Program-made: the position numbers and the translations under genes
The notes under the pieces: model-generated
The model's input: only the letters and a program-made list of their open reading frames with translations
The model's database searches: none
Told to the model about the DNA's origin: nothing
DNA from: Oxytricha trifallax
Taxonomy: Eukaryota; Ciliophora; Spirotrichea; Sporadotrichida; Oxytrichidae
Direction of reading: 5' to 3'
NCBI GenBank assembly: GCA_000711775.1
Contig: ARYC01017795.1
Span: 62,001-126,000, forward strand
DNA length: 64,000 nt
In this document: piece after piece, positions 12,926 to 24,596 of the stretch
How positions within the stretch are numbered: the first letter of the stretch is position 1
Layout: each line of letters opens with the position of its first letter

Positions 12926-13957
12926 AGCATTTGCGAGGTTTGGGGGTCTGTTTATGACAGTGAGTATATAGATATACTATTTAATTTGCGATATGATTAT
13001 ATGTATTGTTGTAATAAACTCAAACCCATCTTCAATTGCACTTCTATGGCTAGACTGCTCCATAAATCTTCTGTTACTATAAGGCCTCACTGTCTATTAT
13101 CATTAAATTTTAAGTGATAATCCTTCTCTCATGTGCCGAATTAAAATTTTCTTGCAGGCTTTTTAACTTTAACTGATTGAATCTATTGAATTCGTAGTTG
13201 GTTCTTTTAACACAACTTTATCTAGATTTAGAGATAAATTTGTTTAGAATTTTTGATAGCTTCCTGAACCAATTATTGTGGAGGAAACCAACTGATTAGG
13301 CTTAAAAGAACATCCTTCCAATTCCAGGTAAAATTGGTAAGAGTCTTTGAAAAATCAAGTTTTAACAGTAACAAGCTCAATAGCCTAATGCAAGAACTAA
13401 ATTGCTTTAGGGCAAGAGAAAAAATTTAAGTCGTTCTCTGAAGCAAGTAATAGATTAATTCTAAGCCTAAGAAAACTATGAAATTTCAAAACATCATATT
13501 GATTATCTCATCAATTATAAGACACTTAAATACTGGGCTCATTTATCTCAGGCCTAGAGAGCAGTGATGCTTCATCTACAATTTCTCGAGCTTCACATCT
13601 CGGCTTAATCTACAGCGAACATATATAAAAAGAATGGAATATCTTACAAGAAAGTCAATCGCATTAAAAGAGTGATTGACTTCACAGTTCCATTATAAGA
13701 CTAATTTAAATTATATATTAATCGAATTCACAGTGCTTAAGAGCATAATATTAAGTTCATGCATGCTGATGAAGCTGTGTTTACTTTCAATACCTTTATA
13801 TATAGGTCTTGGTCCAAGAAATAAAGCAATATAGAAGTTTATGATTAAATGGTTAAGATTAAAACTTACGCAATTCTTGGTGGAATAAGTGAAGATAATG
13901 GCCGCGAGACTTTTGTTATACACCCTCGGTCTATAAAGATTAAGTAATACATAAAGT
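12923..13957 (+). pseudogene. TBE transposase, N-terminal and first catalytic half
   Basis: The block 12926-13117 reads CEVWGSVYDSEYIDILFNLR, equivalent to the intact TBE transposase N-part (GSIYDEKYLDLLLKLR). After a diverged linker of about 330 bp it resumes at 13485: HHIDYLINYKTLKYWAHL ... YKKVNRIKRVIDFTVPL ... HADEAVFTFNTF, where the Asp of HADEAV is the first DDE Asp. The frame stays open with TAA/TAG Gln to EDNGRETFVIHPRSIKIKQ, then stops matching at 13955 (QYIKF). The gene continues at 23487 after the insert. Confidence 0.85.
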
Positions 13958-14649
13958 TCCAATAATAAACTTCATCATGGTATTTATATTAGGAGATGAG
14001 TAATTAATTTCGGGGGAAATTATAATTTTGAGCTAGCAACAAAATTTCACCACTTGTTTGTGAAAAATGCTTCTGTATTTTTTAAGTAATACAAACTCAA
14101 GAAATGAAGAGTTCCTAACCTTTTCAAATATTATCACAAAAATAAATATTCAATTCTTAAATATTCAAAAACTTTAGTTTACTTTAAGAACAGTTTACAT
14201 GAAAAATAATAATTTAATTGAAAATCATTCAATAAATCAGGATTAAATCAAACAGCAGTAGAAACTATTTTAAGAATTGAGCAAAATACCTTATCAAGGA
14301 TTAGCTTAAATAAAATAATTCTATAGCAATTACTGGCCAAATCTTTTCAAAAACTTCAAGAATAGAGCAAATCATTGAAGCGGCAAGAAATAATGCAGCT
14401 ATTTTCACAAAATTTAAAGAGGCTAGGAACTCATACAGAAACTTGAAAGCATAGGATGTATGGAAATATACACAAAAAAAGGTAATAGCGAAAAGCACAT
14501 GTATAATTGTCTTCTTTTTGACAAGACTTAAATTCAAGAAAGATAGTTTTTAATCGGATAAAAGCAGCTTGAGTAATGTAGTTACTAATCCAAAAAGATT
14601 TTAAAGTATGACAAAGATCCCAACGTAAGTGAGTTAAAATTCAAAAATA

Positions 14650-15222
14650 CAACTATGAAGTTAAAGGTGGGCACACATTTGCAAAAAGTGGGATGACTAT
14701 TATAAAGAGATCTTAGCTCAAGGAAGACCAATCAAGCTATGCATAGATGATAGGAATGACGATTTTTTGCAAAGCTTAAACAGAACAATGCTTAGATTTA
14801 CAGGAGCACTATTCACTTAAGTCTTTTAAGACAACCCGTGGAAAGGTAAAAAATCGATGCCTTACTCATATCTACAAAATCAAGGAGCCAATTACCTAAA
14901 TGAGAATGGGTATTCAATTAAAAAAAACTCTGGTTTGTGTAAAACTAACTTCAAAATAAAATTTAATTAACAGTGTTAACCCATAATACTCAATGTAGTA
15001 TTGCCTCATTGGTCAAACTTAATTTTAATCAGGCATAGTTGGATTAAGTTCCTGAAGAAATTTGGGTTGAAAGAACTTTTCTTTCATAAAAACCATAAGA
15101 ATTCTGGGATGTCGCAGATCAAATATTTAGAGGTAATTAAATTAGAAATATTTACAAGATCATATCCTAATAAGCCTAATACATCCATGTTGGTAACAAA
15201 TTTAAAGGAGATAAGGAAATGA
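14650..15222 (+). CDS. unrecognised protein, C-terminal part
   Basis: Open to TGA for about 190 codons with internal TAA/TAG Gln: RWAHICKKWDDYYKEILAQG, KLCIDDRNDDFLQSLNRTML, RFTGALFTQVFQDNPWKG, and a tail PHWSNLILIRHSWIKFLKKF ... TNLKEIRK. Upstream (14.2-14.6 kb) the frame breaks, with a possible GTAAGT...GAAG intron at 14622-14660. Cys and Trp content suggests a folded domain. No family recognised. Confidence 0.45.
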
Positions 15223-15379
15223 AAATTAAATATTTATACTGAAAATTAATAAAATTAATAAATTTTAACTTTTTAAAATAATTTCATTTAATAATTTATT
15301 TAAAAATAAACAAAGCTATTTGATTGTTTTAAATTTATTTAAGACATTCACACATTTTAATTAAAAAGATGAGCATCTT

Positions 15380-16330
15380 TAAAACTTCTCTCACTATAAG
15401 TCTAAAAATTGTTTGAACTCTTAATCTATTTCAATCTATTCTTTCTATAAGTATTTTCTTTTAAATGGGCAGAGTTTCAAATTTTCTATTGCAATATTGC
15501 CCCCCTTTGCATATTTTAGGCAGCTGTAATAGCAATTTTTCATCCAAGAAAAATCCCTGCTTTGGATATTTTTTATTAAATCTTTCATAAATACTTCCTT
15601 ATTTGAGACTAAGTAATGTGGTTCGAATCTTTTTTAATAACCGCAAAAATTTTCTTGAAAGAGGACATAGTGAATTAATAGGGGCCCAGATATAATACAG
15701 TTACCAAGCATAATCTTATCTTTTTTAATTTCAAGATACTTTTGTGGTAGGTAGCATTATCGAATAAAAAAACAGTATTCATCCTCAATTCCTCAGAGGT
15801 TTGGTCTAAGTAATATATGATTTAGAGTAAAAAGTTAAGTAACTTTGTCTTGTTATTCTTGCCAATGCTCATGGTATACAGAATCCTACCATCACTAAAC
15901 CCAGCTGCAATCATGTTTTCTCCATAGTATCTAATTAATTAATCGTTATAGTTTCTGGTTCCCTTCATACTCTAGGCTTTTCTAAAATAGCTTTATCTTT
16001 ATATATTAATCTCATCAATATTTATAATTAACTTGTTTTAACTCATGTTGTTTATTTAATAGCTTGCTTTAATTTATCTTTGTTTCAATAATTCTAAACT
16101 ATTTTATCTTTTATCAATATGATATACTTTCTTGTAAATAAGTCCAATATTCTTTCTAATAATATTTCTAATCCTTAATAATGGTACCTTAAGATTTAAT
16201 TTGATAATAAAGTAGTCATAAATTTAATTGACTGATATTATTTACTGAGAGTTTTATTATATAGAACGAATAGCATTATCTATTATCGATCATAAATCTT
16301 TGAAAATAAAAAGTTATTTAAATATATCAC
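15380..16330 (-). pseudogene. Tc1/mariner-like DDE transposase remnant
   Basis: On the minus strand the frame reads ENMIAAGFSDGRILYTMSIG, KNNKTKLLNFLLQIIYYL, TVFLFDNATYHKS (second catalytic Asp in LFDNATYH), then LGPYQFTMSSFKKIFAVIKK, where the region of the third acidic residue has no Glu. Upstream INIDEINIQ-like sequence near 16010 could hold the first Asp. Frameshifts occur before and after. It belongs to the IS630-Tc1-mariner group by the DN-x-x-x-H block; it is clearly dead. No terminal repeats were found. Confidence 0.6.
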
Positions 16331-16867
16331 TTAATGAATTGAAATTTTATAATCATATATTGTTATTAAAATGGAATGAAAATAATAAAATGAGTATAAA
16401 AACATCTCTCTCATTCCTCAATCTTAATTTATAAAATGAAGCATAGTAAGTAAATTTAAATCCAAAAATAAATTAGAAATAGTAGTTAAACGAATTTTAC
16501 TTATTTAAACTTGGGAAAATCAAATAATATATTACGTTAGAAGATGTAAGTTATTCAAACTGCCCTACTATAATCTTCTGTTTTACCTTATATAAATATA
16601 TTTTTTTCGCAATAATTTTCATATATCCAAATAATACAGGCGACTCACCACTATGTGCTATACAAAAAACTGTATTGGAAATCATAATATAATAAAATAA
16701 AACAAAAAAATGGCCATAAAATAATTAATTTAAAGAGCTATTTGCAAAATATATAATTATCTAGACTTTTTTCATTTTTTCCTCACAATAAAGTAATTTA
16801 ATTCTAATTTATATTTTTAAAGGCAGTTACTACTAATTTTTATTTCTTATAATACCGATTGTTTTCT

Positions 16868-17310
16868 ATTTTATCAATAGTTTAATATGGTATTTTTTCT
16901 CAAGTTGAATGGTTTTAGACTTTTAAATTGTTTTGACTCATCAACTTCTAATATCTGAGTTAACTTTAGAGATATTAATTTTGAATCTCTTAATTGATTG
17001 TTTTTTGTGCCTTCATGTTTATGATACAATTTCTGATAAGCTTACAGTCACATGACCAACATTATGTGGATTAGCATTAATTTTTGGAAAGTTTACAGCA
17101 CTATATATTATTTAAGGAGGTTAAGAAAATAGATTAATTATCTTACTATATGCTCATCTTCTTGAGATAAAATTTCTCAAACAATGTTAAAGAGGGAACT
17201 CAACATTGTAACTTTTTCCTTTTTTGTGAGACTTTTTTTATTTTCTATTAAGGATTCTACTTTAGCTAATTTTATCTATTCATTCAAATTAGAAAAAAAT
17301 CGTGAATATA
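16868..17310 (-). pseudogene. coding fragment, unrecognised
   Basis: Minus-strand open stretch AYQKLYHKHEGTKNNQLRDS then KLISLKLTQILEVDESKQFK and SLKPFNLRKNTILNY before TGA. An earlier block (FEKFYLKKMSIQQDNQSIFL) lies in another frame. Sequence is coding-like but no domain is seen. Confidence 0.35.
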
Positions 17311-17759
17311 CAAATGCTTAAATATAAAGGCATTTATAATATATATGTTTAAATCATTTTTTAAATATTTATTAGAAATCTACAGTATAAACAATAAAAT
17401 TATAAATTATTGGGAATTTAATTATTAAAACTTATTTATTTTTGCTAATGCAGCCTGTTTTTTTTATAAAAGTTTTTAATTTAAATTTTTAAATATGTTT
17501 ATTTTTTTTGAAATATAAAAATGAAGTTTGATTTTAATTTATTCATAAATTAAAACATGAATAATTATCAAATTATTTACTAATAAAAGTAACAAATCTT
17601 TAAAATTAAAAATTTTCAATGTTTAAAATAAATTACTTCACTAAAACATAAAATAGTAAATAAATTACATTTCATATGAGTAGAAAAGTAATTAAATATG
17701 TGTTTTAAATAAATCAATTAAAATTAAAGCAATAATTTATTAATATTATATAAATGGTT

Positions 17760-17792
17760 GCAAGTAGTAAAAATATAATATTTACCACTTGC
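17760..17792. repeat. short imperfect hairpin
   Basis: GCAAGTAGTAAA and TTTACCACTTGC face each other across an AT loop. It may be a remnant of a small palindromic element or a structured site; nothing flanking explains it. Confidence 0.4.
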
Positions 17793-17949
17793 GCCCATAT
17801 TAAATATAATTAAATAAAAATCAAGTAAATTTATTAAAAATAATTATAATAATGTTTGGAGAATAATTTATATATAATTTTTATGTATTTTAATAATTTA
17901 TTTATTTACGATTTTTTTACTATTTTGACTTATTATTAATAAGAAGGTA

Positions 17950-18290
17950 CTAATCTTATCCTCACTTAAAGCACTCTATTATTTATCGTCCCCATCTACA
18001 GTACTTGCAAATTTACGGGGATCAATGATTTATGTGCGAAAGATTTTGTTTTCGATATTTAATAAGACTTTTGCTTCTAACCTTAGAATGTGAGATTTTG
18101 TTAGAGAAATAAGCTTTTAGTCACTTATCTCATGGTTGCCAGGGGGCCATCAAACAAGTTGTTTTGCAGTATTCTAACTCCTCTTATGAATTATCATTAT
18201 CTACAACAATATTCTATTCTGGAAGTTCAGCGTCCTCCCCTCTGATAATGATCTCCACCAATTACCATGATGCAAATAGTCTCTGATGTC
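17950..18290 (-). pseudogene. coding fragment, unrecognised
   Basis: Minus strand reads GEDAELPEQNIVVDNDNSQE then ELEYCKTTCLMAPWQP, two TGA, and SNKISHSKVRSKSLIKYRKQ, ending ICKYCRWGRQIIECFK with a CxxC pair. Coding-like, damaged, family unknown. Confidence 0.35.
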
Positions 18291-18509
18291 AGATTATTTA
18301 TAATTTTAGGGATTCTTTTTTTTCATTGTTTTTTTTTGATTTCTATTAAGTTTATATTATAGTGATTACTATATAGAATAATCATTGTGTGATTAAAGTA
18401 AATAAAGTTAGAAGTTTAATAAAAAGTCTAACAGATTAGAACAAAATACTAAATTTAACAACTATTCATTTTTATATTTATTAAAAGTATCAATATTTAA
18501 TAAGACAAC

Positions 18510-19487
18510 ATGAACAACAATTTGCAAGGTGTCAATGGGAGTGAGGTAAAAAATAGGTTAAAAAAGAGCTATATAACTTCTTCACTTAGGAGTGTGGGGC
18601 CTACATGCCCAAACTAAATTGCTCAAATATATAATTTTTCCGGAGTATTCTTACAGGGTAGAAGAGGTACTATAAATTGTTAGACTTTGTTATAGTTTTT
18701 GAAAAGAAGCGATGAGATTCTTTCTGCATTTCCTCAGATTGAAGGACTCAAAGCCGATAACTTTCTCTCTTATGCTAAAAACTAGCCTTTAATATTGAAG
18801 TTTTTTCCTGATTAAATGGATTGGATCCATTTAGAAAAAGTGGATAACAGACATTCTACTGACTCTAAACACAGATGGAATCAATCATATAAATTAGAGA
18901 GCTAAGGAATAGAGAAGAGTTAGGCTTTATAACTCATAGAACAACATTGTACACATGAAGCCTTAATTCTTGGTGCCCTCAACAATTCAATAAGTTACAG
19001 CGGTAAGTCCAATTTCAAATTTAACTCCCATTTAGTTAAAAAGGACGAACGGCTTTCTTATTCAAACAGAGCACAAAAAGGAAATAAAGACAAGAGGACT
19101 AGGAAGAACAGAAGTCTGGCTAACACATTGGCTCAAAATTAAAACATAAATTTATGGAATAAAACCAATTAATACTTAAAAGTTAAGTAAAAGAGTTGGA
19201 ACGAGGAGGGATAGTCGAACCGTTCTAAAGATAGAGGCAAAATTTTTGTCTCATTAGTCCAAAAAGCGAACTTCCCCCAGCTGGATCGTAGGGTCCGGAG
19301 GTGTGTTTTAACAAAGAAGTACATACATACTCACTAGTGGCCTTAAATCATAGAGTATGTCAGATTTGACACCCTTAAGTCAGTACTTTCTTTTAGCACC
19401 CGTTCACAACCTAGCTAGGTACTGTACACAACCCTAGCACAACTGGAGTACACATTCACTTTTAGGTTATCTTAATTTTCGAATTGA
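18510..19487 (+). CDS. intact 325-aa ORF, unknown function
   Basis: ATG to TGA, 326 codons without interruption; about 30 TAA/TAG codons read as Gln, so a random open frame is excluded under this code. The N-part reads MNNNLQGVNGSEVKNRLKKS; the middle has FPQIEGLKADNFLSYA and DQMDWIHLEKVDNRHSTDS; the C-part is very basic (KGNKDKRTRKNRSLAN, LDRRVRRCVLTKKYIHTH). The charge suggests nucleic-acid binding, but no motif proves it. Trp is always TGG here, which supports TGA as stop. It is the longest clean frame in the window and sits inside the 9.5-kb insert. The last third shares the higher GC content of the DNA that follows. Confidence 0.65.
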
Positions 19488-20113
19488 CTACCTAGAGTCT
19501 AGCTACTTCAAACAACTAAAACAGTGAGCTTACGTCGTATTAGCTCACTTGCCCAGCTCCACACCAACCCCCCCAAAGTCCACTCTCTGTTCATGGTGAA
19601 ATTTTCAACTTCAACTAGGTATGAGGCCTGACCGAAGAATTTCAGTCATTTAGTTATAAACATCTCTCAACAGTACTGAAAAGAATTAAACAGGTACAAA
19701 GACTTGAAAAACTGTCCAAAAACCTCATACAACTAATAATCTCCTCAATCACAATTCCTTAACCTTAAAACCAAAAGTTCAAAGAAAACTTAGCGAGACC
19801 ATTTTCTCTCTAAACAGTAGAGAGCTACACTAAGATATGTTTTAAAAGGAATCACTCCCAATTTCTCTAATACGTCACTAACAACTTCTTCACATGTCCC
19901 AGTGTTAAATAGGGACAATAATAATAACAAAATATTAGAGAATCACCCAAAATATTGAAATAGAAAGTTGACCAAAAGATATGACGGGAATCATCCCAAA
20001 AATATTTTTGCTATTTAATACTAAAACAAAACACCTTATCAACTAACAATATTTACCTAAGGGAGTATGCACCAACATAAACAAAAGTCATACTTCTATA
20101 CTAACAATAAAAA

Positions 20114-20132
20114 CTCTGGCCCAAAGCCAGAG
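20114..20132. terminator. hairpin CTCTGGC-CCAAA-GCCAGAG
   Basis: Perfect 7-bp stem with a 5-nt loop, followed by A/T-rich DNA. It could be an RNA 3' end signal or chance; it is notable only because the surrounding stretch is compositionally odd. Confidence 0.25.
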
Positions 20133-20154
20133 AACTTTACTTTTGAAAACCCAG

Positions 20155-20177
20155 AAACCCCTAAATCCCTAAACCCC
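20155..20177. repeat. short (CCCTAAA)-like tract
   Basis: AAACCCCTAAATCCCTAAA followed by CCCC: about three degenerate heptamers. It resembles a telomere-type repeat but is not the C4A4 unit of hypotrich telomeres. Confidence 0.3.
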
Positions 20178-20292
20178 ATAGATTTATGATGTAAATCTGG
20201 ATATTACCCAATACAATTAACAAGAAGTATTAAATATTATATAAAAGATTTGGGACTTTTATATACTATATAATATTAAAGTTTAATTAAAG

Positions 20293-20577
20293 ATGTTTCA
20301 GGAAGTGGGTTTATATGATATGAAAATTAATGGGAAATGGTGCCCTATATGCAACTCCGTTGACTGCATGGAAAACAACTACAGAGCTCTGAGAGCCTTC
20401 GATGAAACTATGCAAGAACTTTAAGAATACGTAGAGTTCGGAGTTCAAGATGGAGTTAACTCCATTGATAGCGAAGAAGAAGAGAGAGAGAGATTGAAAA
20501 ACATGTACTCAATTTCTACAGAGAAAGAGTATACTTAAGACAGTTGTGGGCTCACAAGAATTCATTATTTTGATTGA
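20293..20577 (+). CDS. intact 94-aa acidic ORF with CPIC motif
   Basis: ATG to TGA, 95 codons, no break. The product starts MFQEVGLYDMKINGKWCPIC and continues NSVDCMENNYRALRAFDETM, then an acidic helix (DSEEEERERLKNMYS). One C-x-x-C plus a further Cys could bind zinc, but this is not enough to name a fold. It follows the 325-aa ORF in the same orientation about 800 bp downstream, so the two could belong to one mobile unit. Confidence 0.5.
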
Positions 20578-21316
20578 ATTTTTAAAGAATTAATTAAAAT
20601 AGAATCAATGATGAGACAACCAGAGAGATTGAACAGATCAGATGATTTATTAATATTAAAAGGGCTTTACCCTTATATGCTTTAAAGCTTATTGATCGGG
20701 GGTCCCCAGAGACCTCAATGTGATCAAATTATTATTATTATTATGGAATAAAACCAAAAAGTCAGGGATAAAATGAATGATTTAAGGGGCCAAATTGAGA
20801 AATTTGTTTACTATAAATAGCTCGTCATGCAACTCCACGATGGTGGAGTCATTGAATAAGAGGGAATCCTATTAAACCAGTATACTATTCAATATAATAA
20901 TAATTTTATGATTTGAGTGTTATTGCTTTGAAGCTTAAAGAGGTTTTAATCTTGTTAAAAATAATTTACTTAATAACTTAAGCTTATAATTTTATACAGC
21001 AGCTTATAAACTTAATGCTTAAAATTTTTATCAATAAAAAAAAGTCTTCTAATTTGATTTAATTTTCAATCCCAAATAAGAAGCAATTTTTTTACCATGA
21101 GATGGTGAAAAATTATTTCTAGAAAATTTTCTGAAAAACTTAGAAATTATATATAGTTTAAAAACGAGGGGCTATTCAGGCATAGCATGCTTGACATAAA
21201 GAAGATATGACAAGTAATTTTAGTGCTTTCTGGGGTTTTTAGGATGAATTTTTGAAATGTATTTGCAAATTTGTTTACCAATTAATTGAAAGTATAATGA
21301 AAACCCCCTTAACTTA
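20578..21316. other. spacer with no supported gene
   Basis: Contains a short GC-richer segment around 20690-20720 (GATCGGGGGTCCCCAGAG, a small GGGGTCCCC palindrome) and otherwise AT-rich DNA. No frame supported. Confidence 0.4.
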
Positions 21317-21687
21317 TTATGATAAATAAAAAGAAAAATAGATGATTATAATAAAATGATCAATGCTAATATGAATACATTTAATGGCGACGCTAGTGGA
21401 GCAGTTACAATTACTTAAAATGTAAGTTACAAAAAATATATCTAAAATTTTTTTTATTAGAGGTCCTACCTGGTAAAAGCAGTGACCGACTATAGTTGAG
21501 ACTTCGCCAAGAAACAGAAAGAACCTGGAAAGGCGCGATAATATTTAGTGATGGTGATATGTATTGTGGTGAATATAAGAATGGCAAAGCTGTTTAAGTT
21601 GTTATTCTTCCATTTAGTTTTAAAAGTATTCATATTAGTATTGATCATTTTATTATAATTATTTATTTTTCTTTTTATTTATCATAA
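21317..21687 (+). mobile_element. MITE-3 copy A
   Basis: The first and last ~60 bp are near-identical inverted repeats beginning TTATGATAAATAAAAAG. The interior has NGDASGAVTITQN, then TGTAAGTTACAAAAA, an A/T block ending in ATTAG, then VLPGKSSDRLQ, and a MORN scrap (SDGDMYCGEYKNG). The interior is shared with copies B-E, so the element carries a conserved coding-like core or a captured gene piece. Confidence 0.8.
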
Positions 21688-22039
21688 ATCATAGAAAAAC
21701 GCAGGTAAAAATTAACTAGAATTTATTGTTATATTATTTAAATTAATTTTAATTACATGCTGTATTTTAGTTATAGTAAATTTAAAATAAATTGTTAGAG
21801 TTTGTATTAGAATGACTAGTTTGTTAGATTTTAGTAGATTATTAACTAAATAAATAAACAAACAAAACGATTGATAAACTTAAAATAGCAGTCTTAGATT
21901 AGTAAAAAAAAAAGTCTCTTTAATTTAGGTTGCTAAAAATAAGGAATAGAGAATTTTATTTTGCTTCAGCTAGTACTAAATAAAGCAGCATCAAAGACTA
22001 TTTAAGCGGTCCATAAATTGAAGTAATAAAATTCAAAAA

Positions 22040-23396
22040 ATGGGCAAGATTTTTAAAGCTAAATAAAAATAATAACTTGAATCTCCCCTGTATGAAATTT
22101 AATAAGATGATAACTCTGGCTAAACTGCAGACCTTTTCAACAAAGAGTAGCTCCATGAACTGAAACAGTAAGAATCGAAGCAAAAGATATTAGAGTATTT
22201 AAAGAAGCAAGGCATGCTGGGGCAGATACAATTAATATACATAAAAATTGGCTTGTTGCTACCCTCAACTCAAGAAAAGATGATAGCAAGTCATCAACTC
22301 TAGCAAATAAAAGAAGACAAATAGCAAAAAGAAAATTACTAAGACGATCCTAGTCAAGGGGGTCAGAATAATGATGATACTTCAAACAGAAGTTAAAGTT
22401 CATTAACCCCGTCAAAGAAAGAAAACTAGATCAATACTATTGGAATCGACTTGCAGTCCCTGTATCCTTACTTAAAAATCACGGAATCAAAATTATCATA
22501 GTTATAAAGTGATACAACACTTCCTGAACTTAATAAAATTGAAGAATTGATAGAGAAAAGTTTGGGGAACTTACTTAGAGGGCACGAGAAGAGATAAATT
22601 AGAGGCTGGTATAATAGGTACCAGATGTTTTAAAAATCTACTATTCTAAAGATTGACAGATCAAATTCAGGAAGCCGTGAGCAAAGTGACCAAATTAGAA
22701 TCCTAAATCAATGTTGTTGACTTAGAGTTATTATCAAGTTAGGCTTTAGATGGTAGAGATGAGATATAGTAGACATTTTAGTTGTTAGTTGAAGATATAA
22801 AAAAGGTAGCTCCGACTCTAGGTGCAGCAACACAAGAATCATTAGCTAGAAACGTCAGAAGAATCAATGAACAGTTTATTGAGATGCATAAAATATTATA
22901 GGATTCGTCTTTAGGTTCTCAATAAACAAAAGAATAGTTTTAAACTATGACAAATTAGAATAAAGAAAAAGTAAATGGCCTAGAAAAATTAGTTAGGGAT
23001 GTTGAGAAGAAGTTGAAATGCGTGGTTGGCACATTTGATGACACAATTGAAGACTCCAAGGATAATATTACTAAAAACATGAATTTAATCCATGAAAGTA
23101 CCAAAACAGTTAGTAATCGGGTGTACAATTTCGAAAATCACTTGTTGAAGTAAAAAAATGAATAAATTATTCCGGTGTAATTGCAACAATAGCAATCATA
23201 GTCAATGCCCTAACTTTATTAACAACAAGCTATTATTTCAAATATGTTAAATACTAACATTAACATTCAAGATACAATACTGAAATACAACTAACATGAT
23301 CCAAAAATTAAATTTATAAAATTTGGGAATAAAAAGTACCTGCATGACACAAACACCAAGCATATTATTCTAATTGAAGATTAAGTTGACTATTGA
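22040..23396 (+). CDS. ~450-aa coiled-coil protein
   Basis: The frame from ATG (MGKIFKAKQKQQ) is open for about 215 codons, then a +1/+2 shift near 22630 leads into a second frame open to TGA at 23394. Either one frameshift or a short intron (GTACCAG... ending TTGACAG) explains it. The first half is Gln/Asp/Ser-rich; the second reads DQIQEAVSKVTKLESQINVV, KVNGLEKLVRDVEKKLKCVV, a typical heptad coiled coil, then a polyGln/Ser linker and a C-terminal FIKFGNKKYLHDTNTKHIIL. Many TAA/TAG Gln codons. It ends 90 bp before the right edge of the 9.5-kb insert. Function unknown. Confidence 0.6.
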
Positions 23397-23486
23397 AACT
23401 TCATAATGAATATTAATTGACTTATATTATACTTGCTTACATTATAACTCGTATGACTTTGATGATGAAATGACGATGGGGTTTAG

Positions 23487-23781
23487 CTTAAAGATAAGTA
23501 CTCCCACCAAAAGATTTTTCTGTTTGTTGATAACTTATGAGTTCATAAACCAAAGACTCAAGGAATAAAAATATGAAAGATTAAATATTACAACGTACTT
23601 ATTGTTCATTACAGTCCTCAGCTTAATGGTATTGAAATATATTGGGAGTTATTGAAAGGCCATAACAAGAAAATTTTACTCAATCACTTGATGCACGATT
23701 TGAAGATAGATACAGTATATTTAATTAAGAGTGCTGCTAAAATTGTCTGCGATGGCAAAGCTTAAGTTTGAGCAAGAGAAG
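23487..23781 (+). pseudogene. old TBE transposase, C-terminal part
   Basis: Continues the gene broken at 13955: QLKDKYSHQKIFLFVDNL (second DDE Asp), TGA where the intact copy has Ser, then VHYSPQLNGIEIYWELLKGH (third catalytic Glu in GIE), NHLMHDLKIDTVYLIKSAAK. Matches the intact TBE copy residue by residue at about half of positions. Two in-frame TGA make it inactive. Confidence 0.85.
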
Positions 23782-23814
23782 GGAGCATAAATAAGTTATA
23801 AATTTAAACTAATG

Positions 23815-24596
23815 AATAAATTTAAATATGTAAATTATCCCTTAAAGAGATTTGCATTTTCTATCTTTTCCTCCTCTTATAATTTGCTTGAGCCTATGTT
23901 TCTTCTATTAGTGCCAGCTTTTGCATCTTTTTTCATCTCGTCTGGCTTTTATAAATCTTTGAAGAGTCTCTTATTCAATTCATACTTTACTTGAGACTTT
24001 CCCTCTCAGTTCATTTTGCTGGGCTCATTCATAAAATAAATAGCAGTGTCAAATTTTTCTATAAAGTAAGAAGTCAAAGCTTACTAGAGATGAATGGGTG
24101 CTTTTGGAGTTCCTAGAGCCACGTATCACTTATTTTAATACCTTCCTTCTCTTTTACTTTAGGAGAGAGGCTGTACCTTTTCTTGTGAGCTTCCTAAATT
24201 ATTTCAATGAAGAAATCAGGTTTCCAAGTTCCAAGAGTACCAAAGAAGAAGTTTCAGGCAACTATTTAGAGAGTTTTAGCTTTGATGGAAGTTATAAAGC
24301 TACGTCTGGATTTGCACTCAGCATCGTCATATAGGTTTGTCACTGATATTATTGGGTAGTTAGGAATCTCAATCATGCTAATTCTTTAGGCTTAAATGCT
24401 TTTATTTCTTCACTTAGTATGGCTTTTAAGAATGCGATTTTAGTCCCATCCTAAGTAAGCAAGAACAATCCAACTATAACAATGAAGTTGATTATTGTTG
24501 AAAACTTACCCTGCTGTAACAAGTCCTGCAGAGGTCCACTTTTCCTATTAAATCTTGAGAATGAATTCTGATCAATGCATCATTCATAGACTCCAT
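23815..24596 (-). pseudogene. old TBE 22-kDa-type ORF
   Basis: Starts MESMNDALIRIHSQDL on the minus strand, equivalent to MESFNEQMKRVDAQEM in the intact TBE. Later blocks DGTKIAFLKAILSEEIKAF and the distal piece around 23880 (complement of the MGPSKAP region) follow the same order. Frameshifts break it. Role in TBE biology is not known to me. Confidence 0.7.

Larger units (their letters stand above)
19488..20292. other. GC-richer noncoding stretch
   Basis: About 700 bp with clearly more G/C than the surroundings, no open frame over 60 codons that looks coding, and C-runs (ACCAACCCCCCC at 19563). It ends with a 7-bp-stem hairpin and a CCCTAAA-like tract (20155-20177). Its composition differs from the rest of the window, suggesting transferred DNA or a structured RNA; no rRNA or tRNA core was recognised. 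Confidence 0.35.
13957..23486. mobile_element. 9.5-kb insertion inside the old TBE transposase gene
   Basis: The transposase alignment stops at QYIKF (13955) and resumes at QLKDKYSHQK (23487-23520), so everything between was added later, or brought in by rearrangement. No long terminal inverted repeat is visible; short TTCATCAT-type similarity near both borders is weak. Contents: a coding block at 14.65-15.22, a Tc1-like transposase remnant, two minus-strand fragments, clean ORFs of 325 and 94 codons, a MITE-3 and a coiled-coil gene that ends 90 bp before the right border. It could be one large element or a stack of insertions. Confidence 0.6.

Noticed and set aside
14301..14537. 78-aa hydrophobic minus-strand frame
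   Set aside because: It is antisense to a plus-strand stretch rich in Gln codons; the hydrophobicity comes from complementing A/G-rich coding DNA.
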